64,000 nucleotides of DNA, from NCBI RefSeq assembly GCF_036227205.1, contig NZ_CP109442.1:744001-808000 (forward strand). Reading direction: 5' to 3'. The DNA comes from Amycolatopsis sp. NBC_01480 (GTDB lineage: Bacteria; Actinomycetota; Actinomycetes; Mycobacteriales; Pseudonocardiaceae). Positions 44,101 through 52,345 of this stretch are shown one piece after another. Made by a program: the position numbers and the translations under genes. The notes beneath the pieces are model-generated. The model saw only the letters and a program-made list of their open reading frames with translations, was not told where the DNA came from and did no database searches. Position 1 is the first letter of the stretch, and every line of letters begins with the position of its first letter.

Positions 44101-44289
44101 CCAGCGCAGGGCGTTCCAGATCCGCTCGGGCCACTGGCCGATCGGCACCGGATCCGACCAGCGGCCGGGAATCAAGCGGGTGGGCCCGGCGTCGAGGGCG
44201 AGAAGTCCGCATGGGATTCCGGCGACGAAGGTGAGCAGGGCCAGTGCGGCGAGCACGCCCCGAACCCGTTGCGCCGTGCGGGATGTCAT
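41161..44289 (-). CDS. Membrane LysM-BTAD regulator of the Tad cluster
   Basis: A 1042-residue protein. Three membrane helices (about 10-32, 66-92, 114-134) are followed by two LysM domains (about 185-235 and 250-300; V-H-G-D-T-L-W-G-L-A and K-P-A-D-T-L-S-G-I-A), a Pro-rich stretch, another membrane helix (about 375-400) and a cytoplasmic region. The C-terminus (about 790-1042) is an OmpR-type HTH plus a bacterial transcriptional activator domain (Q-R-E-I-L-V-Y-L-A-L-H-R, L-W-P-D-A-P-G). So wall-binding and transcription-factor parts are fused across the membrane, which suggests signal sensing at the cell wall. Start ATG at 44289 overlaps the TadE-like gene (ATGA). Confidence 0.82.
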   Translation of the reverse strand: MTSRTAQRVRGVLAALALLTFVAGIPCGLLALDAGPTRLIPGRWSDPVPIGQWPERIWNALRWAWLTGDLALWLIIAVAWAGWLALTISVIAEVIRQTRHGLRTARGLAGQVPRGRWIAGLVAAVVVASSAGTAAAATGPAASALPWPHPNPATTSRATATGTGPDPAARAADVPASAAPPDDTVPYTVVHGDTLWGLAERHLGAGIRYHEIVRLNPTLRTPEDLQPRRTLRLPADATGLPNPADTATATGRTITVKPADTLSGIADRELGDPTAWPEIFDLNEGRTQPDGRALRHPDRLLPSWNIVLPAEPAPPSDPPETPAAPPRAPSLAPDPEPSADSPVSVAQPAPSEPQDAPQPAPAVHVDNGVSLSTGAFVGLGLAALITLAMITLAMITVRIRRRRWYRPGAHDADPAGLPVVRALRIAHDAATRAPDEDDMPAVALPGRVHPAEMQTRDKARATVRAVMPTPQDTPLGVRDGQAIALDLARTHGLGLVGPGAHAAARALIVTVLAHASSDGIDTTIVIPAADARTLLGHDLKDRAPQQLRIVEDLPAALDVLDAELLARTHAADVAKHDPPARTPQPRNGTVLVIAAPTLDTVPRAHTILENGARYGLAGVFLGPWRPGGTVRVRDDGTVETTSPALSDDLTGARLFTLPGTDARDLLALLHAADPSGDGPSRNPAGATDDPATPRPSRAGSPAATEQNISEHEFVPAAPGNETAAASALADLDVPARHPVAVPSSSVDTRGSGPSLRGTGNDLPGLATPSAVPDDATTAGHPPASGNPATRLHLQVLGRLHLTRADPEPRDLIGAFAPRQREILVYLALHRAGCRRETLTAALWPDAPGERPYNSFHATLSQLRRGLRRTTEDNTLDLTVLQDGHYGLDPTIVTVDLWQLQDALTTSRQGSPTDAVAALNRVTELYRADLAEGIAADWIDGPREALRRDVLDALSTLIRHVRGDDPERALALLEHARRLDPYNEAIYRDLMRVQARLGQHDSIPRTLSILTTSLAGLDQRLDPGTLNLAAALQQSNIQNRQAS

Positions 44290-44708
44290 GGGAGGTTGCC
44301 GGTGCGGGTGCCGACGCCGAGGTCGGCCACGGCGGTGCCGGTGGCCTGGGCGCTGGCGCCGAGCAGGCCGATGGGGGTGGGCTCGGTGACCGTGACCGTC
44401 ACCCGGACGGTGCGGGTGCTGGTGATGGTGATCTGGCCGGGGTGCCCAGTGCCGGCGAGGTAGTCGGCTGCGGTGCGGGCGGCGGTGGCGGTGTCGATCC
44501 CGACGGTCGGGCCGCGGGTGTCGACGGCGGTGTTCGCGGCGCGGGCGGCTTCGGCGGCCAGCGCGTCGGCGCGGGCGATCGCCCGCAGCCGCGCGGACCC
44601 GTCGACCACCAAAGCCAGCACGAGCAGCAGTGCGGGCACCAGGACCGCGATCATCACGCTCACCGACCCGGCATCCCGCGGCGAGGGCAGCGCTGCCGGG
44701 CCGGTCAC
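44286..44708 (-). CDS. TadE/TadG-like pseudopilin (third copy)
   Basis: A 140-residue protein. R-D-A-G-S-V-S-V-M-I-A-V-L-V-P-A-L-L is a class III pilin-type signal with the cleavage after Gly and a hydrophobic helix, but Met replaces Glu at +5. The remainder is an extracellular Thr/Val-rich domain. GTG start at 44708 overlaps the previous stop (GTGA). Family members assist Tad/Flp pilus assembly as minor pilins. Confidence 0.72.
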   Translation of the reverse strand: MTGPAALPSPRDAGSVSVMIAVLVPALLLVLALVVDGSARLRAIARADALAAEAARAANTAVDTRGPTVGIDTATAARTAADYLAGTGHPGQITITSTRTVRVTVTVTEPTPIGLLGASAQATGTAVADLGVGTRTGNLP

Positions 44709-45160
44709 GGGGTGCCTCGGTACGGGTCGGTCGGGCTGGTGAAGGTGCCAGTGATCGTCCGACCGCCAGGGAGCGGAAGAGCGAGGTCGCCGAGCGGAAC
44801 TTGGCAGGTCACGCTGGCCCGGACCAGCCCGCTCCGGCCGACGGCGATCTGGCCGGCGTCAACCGACACGCTCGACGTACGGCAGGTGAGGCCCTCGCGC
44901 CCGAGCCGTTCACGGGCCACCGCCGTGCCGGCCTGGTGCGCTGCGGCGGGACTGCGGGCGAGCGACGCGGCTCGCGCCGCAGCGGCTGCGGCGTTGTCGA
45001 CCGCCTGCTGCGCGGAGGAGATGCGGGCGCCGGCGATGATCAGCAGCCCGACGAAGAGCACGCCGGGCACGAGCACGGCGGCTTCGACGCTGACCGACCC
45101 GGCATCGCTCCAGCGCTGTGCCCTGAGCCGGAGGCCGCGTGCCGCAGCTCGGCGGCTCAT
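44705..45160 (-). CDS. TadE-like pseudopilin
   Basis: A 151-residue protein, start ATG at 45160 overlapping the previous stop. D-A-G-S-V-S-V-E-A-A-V-L-V-P (about 20-33) gives a G|S cleavage site with Glu at +5, followed by a membrane helix, the classical TadE layout. A conserved cysteine pair lies in the C-terminal half. Minor pilin of the Tad system. Confidence 0.78.
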   Translation of the reverse strand: MSRRAAARGLRLRAQRWSDAGSVSVEAAVLVPGVLFVGLLIIAGARISSAQQAVDNAAAAAARAASLARSPAAAHQAGTAVARERLGREGLTCRTSSVSVDAGQIAVGRSGLVRASVTCQVPLGDLALPLPGGRTITGTFTSPTDPYRGTP

Positions 45161-45630
45161 GAGCCGTCTCCGTCGTTGAGGGGCACGGTGAAGCGCTCCT
45201 TGCTGGCCTGTGCGCTGACGCTGACCGGGAAGTCCAGGCCCGGGATCGGGAGCAGGCGGATCGCGGTGCCGGACACCGCGACCGCGACGGTGGTCGCGGT
45301 GACGGTGGCGTGGACCTGTGGTGCGGTGAGCACGCCGCGTCCCGCGCGGTCGGCGAACGAGCGCGCCGCATCGGCCGCCGCGCTGCTGGTGGCGCCGACT
45401 GGGCGGCCGGCGTCGACTCCGGCTTGGGCGGCTTGAGCGGCCACGGCATGCGCGTGCCACCACAGGCCCCCCTGCACGGCCGAGAGGATCAACACCAGCA
45501 CGACGGGGAACACCACCGCCATCCCCACCGACTCCGACCCCCGGTCGGCTGCCCGCGCCCGGCCCAGCACGCCCCGCCACAATGTCCGTATAGGACGGTC
45601 AGGGCGGACGATGTCCTGGGACTGCATCAC
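45157..45630 (-). CDS. TadE-like pseudopilin (first copy)
   Basis: A 157-residue protein, start GTG at 45630 (or ATG at 45627). D-R-G-S-E-S-V-G-M-A-V-V-F-P-V-V-L-V-L-I-L carries the signal helix with Gly at +5. The extracytoplasmic part is Ala/Val-rich. The three copies differ in the +5 residue (Gly, Glu, Met), implying different processing or assembly roles. Confidence 0.74.
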   Translation of the reverse strand: MMQSQDIVRPDRPIRTLWRGVLGRARAADRGSESVGMAVVFPVVLVLILSAVQGGLWWHAHAVAAQAAQAGVDAGRPVGATSSAAADAARSFADRAGRGVLTAPQVHATVTATTVAVAVSGTAIRLLPIPGLDFPVSVSAQASKERFTVPLNDGDGS

Positions 45631-46067
45631 GACACCTGCGCCATAGCCCGCTCGGGCATGTCACCCGCGTGATCGGCACGCTCGGAAGGTCCGCGTGGCG
45701 CAGACTCCTTTGCGGGCGGAGGCGTGGGCGGCGTGGACGGTTTCCGCTCGGCGACGGTCCGTTTCGTGCCGGACGTGGTGCCGGGAGCTTTCTTTCGCTT
45801 GGCAGGTGCGGGTTTGAGCGCATCGAGCCAGCGGGTGAGATCGTCGGCGGGTACGTCGGTGAACTCGGCCAGCTCGTCGATCCGGATGATGCCGGCGGAG
45901 TCGGCGAGGACTTCGCCGAGCTGATGTTCGATGGCGGCGAGCTGGTGCGCGACGGACGCTCGTTGCTGCGCAAGGTCACCGACGCGCTGTGCAACGCTAG
46001 TGCGTTGCTCGGTCAGCGGTACGTCGTTCGCGCTCACGCGACGTCCGATTTCGTCGTTGGTGGTCAT
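45627..46067 (-). CDS. Hypothetical coiled-coil protein of the Tad operon
   Basis: A 146-residue protein from the ATG at 46067, overlapping the upstream stop (ATGA). Residues about 20-60 form a Gln/Ala/Val-rich coiled coil (Q-R-V-G-D-L-A-Q-Q-R-A-S-V-A-H-Q-L), then a helical acidic part and a Lys/Pro-rich tail (K-R-K-K-A-P-G). No known family. Its place among pilus genes is the only clue to function. Confidence 0.6.
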   Translation of the reverse strand: MTTNDEIGRRVSANDVPLTEQRTSVAQRVGDLAQQRASVAHQLAAIEHQLGEVLADSAGIIRIDELAEFTDVPADDLTRWLDALKPAPAKRKKAPGTTSGTKRTVAERKPSTPPTPPPAKESAPRGPSERADHAGDMPERAMAQVS

Positions 46068-47008
46068 GACAGGCCGGTCCCTTCCCCAACGAGGCTGCGC
46101 TGGATGCCGGGACGCCGAGCGACCTCTGCGAGCCGGCGGCCCACGGCGCGGGGAGACCAGGCGCTGCGCGGCTGTTCCCAGGGGAAAGGCCCGCCACCGG
46201 TGAGGTCGCGGGCCGCGGTCACCCGGCAGAATGTCTGCAGCAGCAGCGATTCCGCCGCAGCCGTCAAGTCGTCCGGCGCGATCATCCGCGTTGATCGGAG
46301 TTCCTGTTCGCCATGGTGGCGTAGCTCGGCGTCGTGGAGAGCACGGGTCCACTCGCGGGCGAGGGTGGCGCAGCCGGCCAAAGCCTGTACTGCATCGTCG
46401 AGCCGGTGGTCGAGCGCGGCGATGGCCTCGGCGAGCGAGTCAGCCAAGTCACTGTGAGCCGGGCGCTGGGCGAGCTGGAGGGCCAGGATCCGCGCGGTGC
46501 GGGTGCGGTCCAGGCAGCCCAGTACCTCCCACGCCAGCCGGTGCGCCGTCGAGGGGAGAGCCGGATCGAGCCACGCGCGCGCCGGGGTGTCGCGCAACTC
46601 GTCGACCGCGTCGATCACCCGGGACGCGATGGCATGGGCCGAGGCGCCCATGCCCGTGAAGTCACGGCACCGGAACAACACGATGCCGGCCACTTCGTCG
46701 AGCCTGCACAGCCCGTCAAGATGGATACACCTGCCGATGACGAGACAACGGAGGTTGCCCAGCCCGACTCCGATGCCACACAACAACATCAGTGCGCCGA
46801 GCACGGCGAACCCCGAGCCGACAGCGAAGCCGATCAGCACGAACAACCCGCCACCCACTCCCAGAAACGGGACGCCGCGAGAGAAGACGATGCGCCGCAT
46901 CTCCCAGGCGCGCCGGGCCGTGGACAGATGCGGGTTCCACGACACTCTATCCGGCTCCTCGTCGAAGCGGGCAGCCATTACCCGTGCAGCGATGTCCTTG
47001 TGTGCCAT
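46064..47008 (-). CDS. Hypothetical membrane protein of the Tad operon
   Basis: A 314-residue protein, start ATG at 47008, with GGGAGGGAG upstream at about six to eight bases. Two adjacent membrane helices (about 42-85) follow a soluble head; the rest is cytoplasmic and helical, rich in Ala, Leu and Arg. An ATG at 47044 overlaps the previous stop and would add 12 residues. No family recognised. Position suggests a role in the pilus or its regulation. Confidence 0.62.
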   Translation of the reverse strand: MAHKDIAARVMAARFDEEPDRVSWNPHLSTARRAWEMRRIVFSRGVPFLGVGGGLFVLIGFAVGSGFAVLGALMLLCGIGVGLGNLRCLVIGRCIHLDGLCRLDEVAGIVLFRCRDFTGMGASAHAIASRVIDAVDELRDTPARAWLDPALPSTAHRLAWEVLGCLDRTRTARILALQLAQRPAHSDLADSLAEAIAALDHRLDDAVQALAGCATLAREWTRALHDAELRHHGEQELRSTRMIAPDDLTAAAESLLLQTFCRVTAARDLTGGGPFPWEQPRSAWSPRAVGRRLAEVARRPGIQRSLVGEGTGLS

Positions 47009-47040
47009 GGTGTTCTCCCTCCCGGAATCGAGACCGGCGG

Positions 47041-47295
47041 TCATTGGAGCTGCCCTTGGTAGCGCACCACCACGGCCTTGATCGCGGCCACGAGCCCGAT
47101 GGCCACGGCCAGGCACACAGCGGCGATCACGGCTTTCTCCACGGATTCCGACCCCTGATCGCCGGACGCTCGCGCCTGTTCCCAGCGGGTCCGCACGCCG
47201 GCGACCAGCATCAGGGCCAGCCCGGCCAGAGCCAGCGCAAGTTCCGCGGAGCGCCACGGGACAGCGAGCAGGTCACGATCTTTCCTGTCAGACAT
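47041..47295 (-). CDS. Flp-pilin-like small membrane protein
   Basis: An 84-residue protein, start ATG at 47295 with AAGGAG ten bases upstream. D-Q-G-S-E-S-V-E-K-A-V-I-A-A-V-C-L-A-V-A-I-G (about 45-66) has the prepilin pattern G|S with Glu at +5 followed by a helix, ending in a short R-Y-Q-G-Q-L-Q tail, as in Flp major pilins. There is also an earlier membrane helix (about 18-38), which is unusual for a Flp pilin. Candidate major subunit. Confidence 0.65.
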   Translation of the reverse strand: MSDRKDRDLLAVPWRSAELALALAGLALMLVAGVRTRWEQARASGDQGSESVEKAVIAAVCLAVAIGLVAAIKAVVVRYQGQLQ

Positions 47296-47353
47296 GGTTA
47301 TCGAACTCCTTCGAGGTCGGAAATGTTTGCCCCACAACGGTTTTCTCTCCGAT

Positions 47354-48259
47354 CTATCCACCACCTGTCATCAGGCGGATCATCGCCGGGTACAGGACCA
47401 GGAGCAGGAACGCGATCAGCAGCAGCGCCACCGGGAGCGCGAGCCGCTGCGAGCGGGCGTTGGCGTCGGTCTTCTCGGCGGCCAGCGCCGCGGCGCGCAG
47501 CGCGCCGGCTTTCGCGATCAGGGTGGTGTAGATCGCGGCGCCGTCCGCAGCGGTGGCGAGGATGTCGGCGAGGTCGGCGAGTTCGACCACGCCCATCCGC
47601 TTGCCCAGCCGGGACGACGCGTCCCACGGGGTGTGACCGGCACGGGCCGCCCGGGAGAGGGTGCGGCTGATCCGGGAGAACACCCACGAGTCCCCGACCG
47701 CCGCCGCCTCGGCCAGTGCCTGACTGGGTGCGCGGCCCGTGGCGCGTTCCTGCGCCACCAGGTCGAGATAGGCGGCAGTGGCGCGGCGGAACTCCGACCG
47801 CGCCCGGGCGGCGTCCTCGCGCACGGCCAGCACCGGCACCACCGAACCTGCCCCCGCCGCGGCCACCACGGCCAGCACCACCAGCGGGCCCGGGAACGCG
47901 AGACCGGCGAACCACGCCAGCCCCGCCACCGCCAGCACGCTGGCGATGGCGCCGGCAGCCCAGGCGAGCTGGCGTACGAGGTAGCGGTCGGCGGTCAGGC
48001 CAAGGACATCGAGGTCGGCGGCCGGAATACCCCACCAGCGGTTCGACGACCGCGCCGAGTACCCGGCCAGCCGCTGCATCCGAGCCGACCAGCGCCCCTG
48101 GTCCGGGACGCCGTCGGCGCGGCGGCGGGCACGCCCGTCCAGCGCCGCGACCGCGGCAGCGACATTGACCGGTGCCGGGCGCAGCACCGCCAGCAGGACG
48201 CACACGACCGCCGGCCCGGCCAGCGCACCGAGCAGCACCGCCACCGCCCCGGCGCTCAT
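47354..48259 (-). CDS. TadC-like type II secretion system F-domain protein
   Basis: A 301-residue inner-membrane platform protein. Helices at about 2-24, 100-145 and 265-290 flank the T2SS-F domain (R-R-A-T-A-A-Y-L-D-L-V-A-Q-E-R-A-T-G and L-A-D-I-L-A-T-A-A-D-G-A-A-I). Start ATG at 48259 overlaps the TadB stop (ATGA). It partners TadB to form the pilus assembly platform. Confidence 0.82.
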   Translation of the reverse strand: MSAGAVAVLLGALAGPAVVCVLLAVLRPAPVNVAAAVAALDGRARRRADGVPDQGRWSARMQRLAGYSARSSNRWWGIPAADLDVLGLTADRYLVRQLAWAAGAIASVLAVAGLAWFAGLAFPGPLVVLAVVAAAGAGSVVPVLAVREDAARARSEFRRATAAYLDLVAQERATGRAPSQALAEAAAVGDSWVFSRISRTLSRAARAGHTPWDASSRLGKRMGVVELADLADILATAADGAAIYTTLIAKAGALRAAALAAEKTDANARSQRLALPVALLLIAFLLLVLYPAMIRLMTGGG

Positions 48260-49179
48260 CGTGGCACCCCCGCACCGGAGCGGGGGACCGCGCTCAGCGT
48301 GCGTTTCGGTGTCCCGGGCGGGTTTCGTGACGCGGCTCCGAGCAGGCGTGCGGGGCGGTGGGTCCGCATCAGCAGGTGCATCCACCACCCGGCGACGCCC
48401 AGCAGCCCGCCGATCCCGGCCAACACGCACTGGCCCAGCAGGCCGTTGAAGGGGGTCAGGAAGTCGTGGGCGAAGATCACCAACCCGGTCAGCAGGACCG
48501 CGGTGATGCCGAGGATCGCGCGGACATCCGTGCGCGGTTTCGCACGGTCGGCTTCGATGTCGCGGCGGGCGACCACCTCGCGGTCCAGGGCGGTGGCGGT
48601 GGCGTCGAGGATGTCGACCAGACCGCGGCCACCGGCGCGGGCGCGCAAGATCAATGCGAGGGCGACTTCGTCGGCGGCCTCGTCGCCCACGTCGTCGGCG
48701 AACGCGCGCAACGCCTGTTCCAGGCCGCGGGTCCGCAGCCGTACCGCCAGGGTGTCGACCTCGGTGGCCAGTGCGGCGGGGGCGGTGCGCGCCGAGCTGA
48801 CGATGGCCTGCTCCAGCCCGCCGGCCCCGGAGGCGAGCACGTCGGCCAGGCGCCGGACCCAGCTCGCGAGCGCGTCCAGCCGGATGATCACCTGCTGGGC
48901 GTCGTGGCCGCGGGCCAGGACCGGCACGACCATCACCGCGGCGGCGGCCAGGACCGCGGCGACCGGCCAGCCGGTCGCCCACCACACCACCACGCCTAAC
49001 GGCACTGCCACGGCTACCCGCCGCGCCGGAATCCGCGCCAGCGCCTCCCGCCAGCCCGCTACCCGGCGCGGTGCGGCAGGCCCGGCCGTCCGCTCGGCCG
49101 GCGAGAGGACGGCGGCAGCCGCGCAGGCAAGGGCGAGGACCGCGGCCACCCCGAGCGCACCCGCCCACACGCCCGTCAT
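48256..49179 (-). CDS. TadB-like type II secretion system F-domain protein
   Basis: A 307-residue paralogue of TadC. An N-terminal helix pair (about 5-25 and 62-85), the F-domain with W-V-R-R-L-A-D-V-L-A-S-G-A-G-G-L-E-Q-A-I and L-A-L-I-L-R-A-R-A-G-G-R-G-L-V-D, then two C-terminal helices. Start ATG at 49179 overlaps the TadA stop (ATGA), so it is translated with the ATPase. Confidence 0.82.
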   Translation of the reverse strand: MTGVWAGALGVAAVLALACAAAAVLSPAERTAGPAAPRRVAGWREALARIPARRVAVAVPLGVVVWWATGWPVAAVLAAAAVMVVPVLARGHDAQQVIIRLDALASWVRRLADVLASGAGGLEQAIVSSARTAPAALATEVDTLAVRLRTRGLEQALRAFADDVGDEAADEVALALILRARAGGRGLVDILDATATALDREVVARRDIEADRAKPRTDVRAILGITAVLLTGLVIFAHDFLTPFNGLLGQCVLAGIGGLLGVAGWWMHLLMRTHRPARLLGAASRNPPGTPKRTLSAVPRSGAGVPR

Positions 49180-50690
49180 CGCCCGCCTCCATGAGGGAAA
49201 CCTGGCCCTGCACCGGCGGTGTCGAACAGGGAGCGGTCGAACCCCGCCCGCTCCAAGCGCTCCAGCAAGTCACGGCTCGGCGGGAACGCTGGGACGGCGC
49301 GGCCGTCGGCCGGGCGGGGGGCGAAGATCCGGGTGGTGTCCGGGCGGGCGGCGTCGCCGACCGGGCCGACCTCGATCACCTCGGTGACGAACCGCTCCCG
49401 CCGCCGACCCGCGGAGCTGTCGTGGTCGGTGCGGGTGACGTGCACGACGAGGTCGATCGCCGAGGCGGTCCACTGGTGCGCAGCGTCGATCGCCAGCGGC
49501 GGGACGGCTAGCTGCCCGAGTGCGGCGATCCGGTCGAACACCGCCGACGCGGACGTGGCGTGCAGCGTGCACATCCCGCCCGCCGCGCCGTTCCCGAGGG
49601 CGCGGAGCATGGCGGTGACCTCGCCGGCGCGGACTTCCCCGACGATTACCCGGCTCGGCGAGTGCCGCAACGTCTGCTTCAGCAGGTCGTCCAAGGAGAT
49701 CTCTCCGACCCCCTCCGAGTTCGCGGGCCGTGCTTCCAGCGGGGTCACCAGCAGCCGGGGGCCGAGGTGGAGGCCAAGTTCGTACTCTTCCTCGACGGTC
49801 ACCACATGCTCGTGGTCCGGAATCTCGCTGCACAGCGCCCGCAGCAGGGTGGTCTTCCCCGCGGCCGGACCGCCGGACACGACCACGTTGCAACCCGCCC
49901 GCACCGCCGACCGCAAGAACGACGCCAGCATCGGATCGAGGGTGCCGTTCATGATCAAGTCGTCCAGGCCGACGTCGACCAGTCGGTGGCGGCGGATCGC
50001 GACCCGCGGACGGTCGCTGATCTCCATCACCGCGGCCACCCGGGCACCGAGCGGGCCACCCGCGCCGATCCGCAGGTTCCCCAACGGCTTGCCGGCGTTG
50101 AACTCCCGCGAGGTTTGGCCGTGGCGGGCGAACATCGCCGCGAGCATGTCCACCAGCTCGCCGTCGGTGTCGGCGATCGGGTGCGGCCACTGCTCGACCG
50201 ACCCGTCCGCCAGCTCCAGCAGAACCCGGTCGCAGCCGTGCACGTGGATGTTCTCGACATCGTCGCGGTCCAGCAGCTCCTCCAGCGCACCCAGCCCGGA
50301 CAGCGCCGCCACCACCGCCCGGATCAACCGGCGCTCCTGCTCGGCTGGCAGCGGCGCCTGCCCCGCGTCGGCGCGCCGCTGCACCCACTCCGCAACTGCT
50401 TCCGCCACGTAGGCCCGCATCCGCGCCTGCTGCTCCTGCACCGACAGCGGAACGTCCACATGCGACTCCCCCGCGGCGACCCGTTCCAGCCGGGCCGCCA
50501 CCGACTCCCGGATCGCCCGAACCACCTCCGGATCGAACCGCCCGCCCGGCCCGCCATTGCGCGGCACTCCGGGTAGGCGCGGGACCGCTGTGGCTTTCAG
50601 CGCACTGCGTCCCTGCCGCGGCAGGGTGGCCGGTGGCTCGTGGCCGGTCGGGCCGTTGACAGGGTGGTATCCGTTGTGCGGCAGCGTCAT
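49176..50690 (-). CDS. TadA/CpaF-like secretion ATPase
   Basis: A 504-residue hexameric ATPase powering Tad pilus extension. The N-terminal domain precedes Walker A S-G-G-P-A-A-G-K-T-T-L (about 275-285), the Asp/Glu box V-T-V-E-E-E-Y-E-L (about 300), Walker B-type V-I-V-G-E-V-R-A-G-E (about 345), and the His box C-T-L-H-A-T-S-A-S-A (about 375), the standard order of GspE/CpaF enzymes. Start ATG at 50690 overlaps the CpaE-like stop (ATGA). Confidence 0.9.
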   Translation of the reverse strand: MTLPHNGYHPVNGPTGHEPPATLPRQGRSALKATAVPRLPGVPRNGGPGGRFDPEVVRAIRESVAARLERVAAGESHVDVPLSVQEQQARMRAYVAEAVAEWVQRRADAGQAPLPAEQERRLIRAVVAALSGLGALEELLDRDDVENIHVHGCDRVLLELADGSVEQWPHPIADTDGELVDMLAAMFARHGQTSREFNAGKPLGNLRIGAGGPLGARVAAVMEISDRPRVAIRRHRLVDVGLDDLIMNGTLDPMLASFLRSAVRAGCNVVVSGGPAAGKTTLLRALCSEIPDHEHVVTVEEEYELGLHLGPRLLVTPLEARPANSEGVGEISLDDLLKQTLRHSPSRVIVGEVRAGEVTAMLRALGNGAAGGMCTLHATSASAVFDRIAALGQLAVPPLAIDAAHQWTASAIDLVVHVTRTDHDSSAGRRRERFVTEVIEVGPVGDAARPDTTRIFAPRPADGRAVPAFPPSRDLLERLERAGFDRSLFDTAGAGPGFPHGGGR

Positions 50691-51520
50691 CGGACACCAC
50701 CGGTAAGCAGCCGGGCCGACGCCGGCAGAGCTGGTATGCGCAGTTCGGCCGGCGTGTAGTGGTGATAGGTGCCGTGCAGGCGCCGTGCTGCGCGGCGCAC
50801 GCTACGCAGCAACGGCGACCGCGACGGCACTGCGCCTGCGTCGGTGCCGTCGGAGAACACCGCCGCCGCCCGGACGTCCGCGGGAACCTCGACCGCGACC
50901 TCCCGGCCCAGTGCCGCGCGAACCTCACGGGTCCCTGCGGGCGTCGTCGCGCACACCGCCAGGCCCAGCCGGGCCGGCACGATCCGCTCAGCCAGATCGG
51001 CCAGCAGCGGGCGCGCGGCCAGCACGTGCCGCTGGGTCGGGCGCACCGCCACCAGCACCACATCCGCCGCCAGCAGCAACGACCACGGCGTGGCCGCGCT
51101 CATTCGGCCGAGGTCGACCAACGCGTCCGCCGGCTCGCCCGCCGCAGTGCGGAACGCAGCCAGTGCCGAGGTCAGGCGCGTCCAGCCCGTAGCGCCGACC
51201 GCCGCCTGTTGGCCCGGTGCGGTCAGCCCGGCCAGGAGGCCGACGTGCCGTGCGGGAGGCACCGGTTGCACGTGCTCGATCAGCGTCGCCGGGTCCCCGG
51301 CCGTCGCGTGCCGGGTCGCGGTGGCGTGCGACAGCACGCCGCGGTCGGTGCGGATCGTGCCGTCCACGACCCACTGGCCCAGCCAGCCCGGCGCCAGGTC
51401 GCCCCCGGCCGGGTCGCAATCCGCCAGCAGCACCGGCGCCGGCCAGCCCACCGCCAACGCAGCCAGCGTCGTGGTCGAGCCCGGTGCTCCCTTGCCCGAG
51501 ATGATCGTGATCATCGCCAT
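50687..51520 (-). CDS. CpaE/TadZ-like ParA-type protein
   Basis: A 277-residue MinD/ParA-fold protein. The deviant Walker A is S-G-K-G-A-P-G-S-T-T-T, with Ser in place of the usual second Lys, as in atypical TadZ proteins, so nucleotide hydrolysis may be lost. L-L-A-D-C-D-P-A-G-G-D and D-L-G-R-M-S follow. Start ATG at 51520 (or 51514). TadZ/CpaE localises the pilus machinery in other bacteria. Confidence 0.72.
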   Translation of the reverse strand: MAMITIISGKGAPGSTTTLAALAVGWPAPVLLADCDPAGGDLAPGWLGQWVVDGTIRTDRGVLSHATATRHATAGDPATLIEHVQPVPPARHVGLLAGLTAPGQQAAVGATGWTRLTSALAAFRTAAGEPADALVDLGRMSAATPWSLLLAADVVLVAVRPTQRHVLAARPLLADLAERIVPARLGLAVCATTPAGTREVRAALGREVAVEVPADVRAAAVFSDGTDAGAVPSRSPLLRSVRRAARRLHGTYHHYTPAELRIPALPASARLLTGGVR

Positions 51521-51558
51521 CACCCTCACCGTCCTTTCCCGACAGCCATCGCTTCTTC

Positions 51559-52254
51559 TCACGCACCCGGCCCGAGCTGGACCAGGACGACCTGGCCCGC
51601 GGCGGCGCTGGTCGCCGCCGCCGCGGCGTCCGTGCCGACCACGACATCGACCGTGACCACGCCGCTCGAGTCCGGGAGACCGACACCCAGCACCCGCGCC
51701 CGGAACGGCTCAGCCACTGCCGGCGCCGGTCCCGCGTCGGTCCCCGTGCCGGTCGCGACCGGGCTGACCTGCACCAGATCCCCGGCGGCTAAGCCGCGTG
51801 CGGGCAGGTGGCCCGGTTTCACCGGGAGCCCGACCAGCCGCTCACCCGGGCCGGGGACCGGCTGCGCGGACAGCTGGCCAGGCGCCAGCACGCTGCCCGC
51901 GGGCAGTGTCGAGCGCGCCACCTGGCCGACGACACCGGCGCGCTCGCTCGCGGGGATGGAGGCCAGCGGCTGACCGGGCACCGCCTTCGCCACCCCGAGA
52001 TCGCCCTCACCGATCTGCTGGCCCCAGCTCACGTCGCGGGTCAGCACCAGGACATCGACCCGGGCGTCCTGTCCCGCGATCAGGGCGTAGTTGCCGACGG
52101 CGACCACCGCGGCCAGCACTACCGCGGTACCCAGCAGCCACCACCGCCGTCGCCGTGGCACCCGCGGACCATCACCATCCTCAGGCCCTCCAGCAGCGGC
52201 CGCGTCACGGCCGTGCTGTTGCGGCGGCCGGGAAAAAGACAAAGCAGTACCCAC
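51559..52254 (-). CDS. CpaB-like SAF-domain protein
   Basis: A 231-residue membrane-anchored protein, start GTG at 52254 with AAGGAG eight bases upstream. An Arg-rich start is followed by one helix (about 38-58) and the SAF domain (V-L-V-L-T-R-D-V-S-W-G-Q-Q-I-G, then L-P-A-G-S-V-L). CpaB/RcpC proteins line the periplasmic side of the Tad machine. Confidence 0.77.
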   Translation of the reverse strand: MGTALSFSRPPQQHGRDAAAAGGPEDGDGPRVPRRRRWWLLGTAVVLAAVVAVGNYALIAGQDARVDVLVLTRDVSWGQQIGEGDLGVAKAVPGQPLASIPASERAGVVGQVARSTLPAGSVLAPGQLSAQPVPGPGERLVGLPVKPGHLPARGLAAGDLVQVSPVATGTGTDAGPAPAVAEPFRARVLGVGLPDSSGVVTVDVVVGTDAAAAATSAAAGQVVLVQLGPGA

Positions 52255-52345
52255 GGGAGAACTCCTTCCCCATCAAGAAATGCGGCTTTTTGATGTTTAC
52301 GGAATGCGAGAAACGTCTATCTCGCAGAATTCCGTGGTGTCGTTC

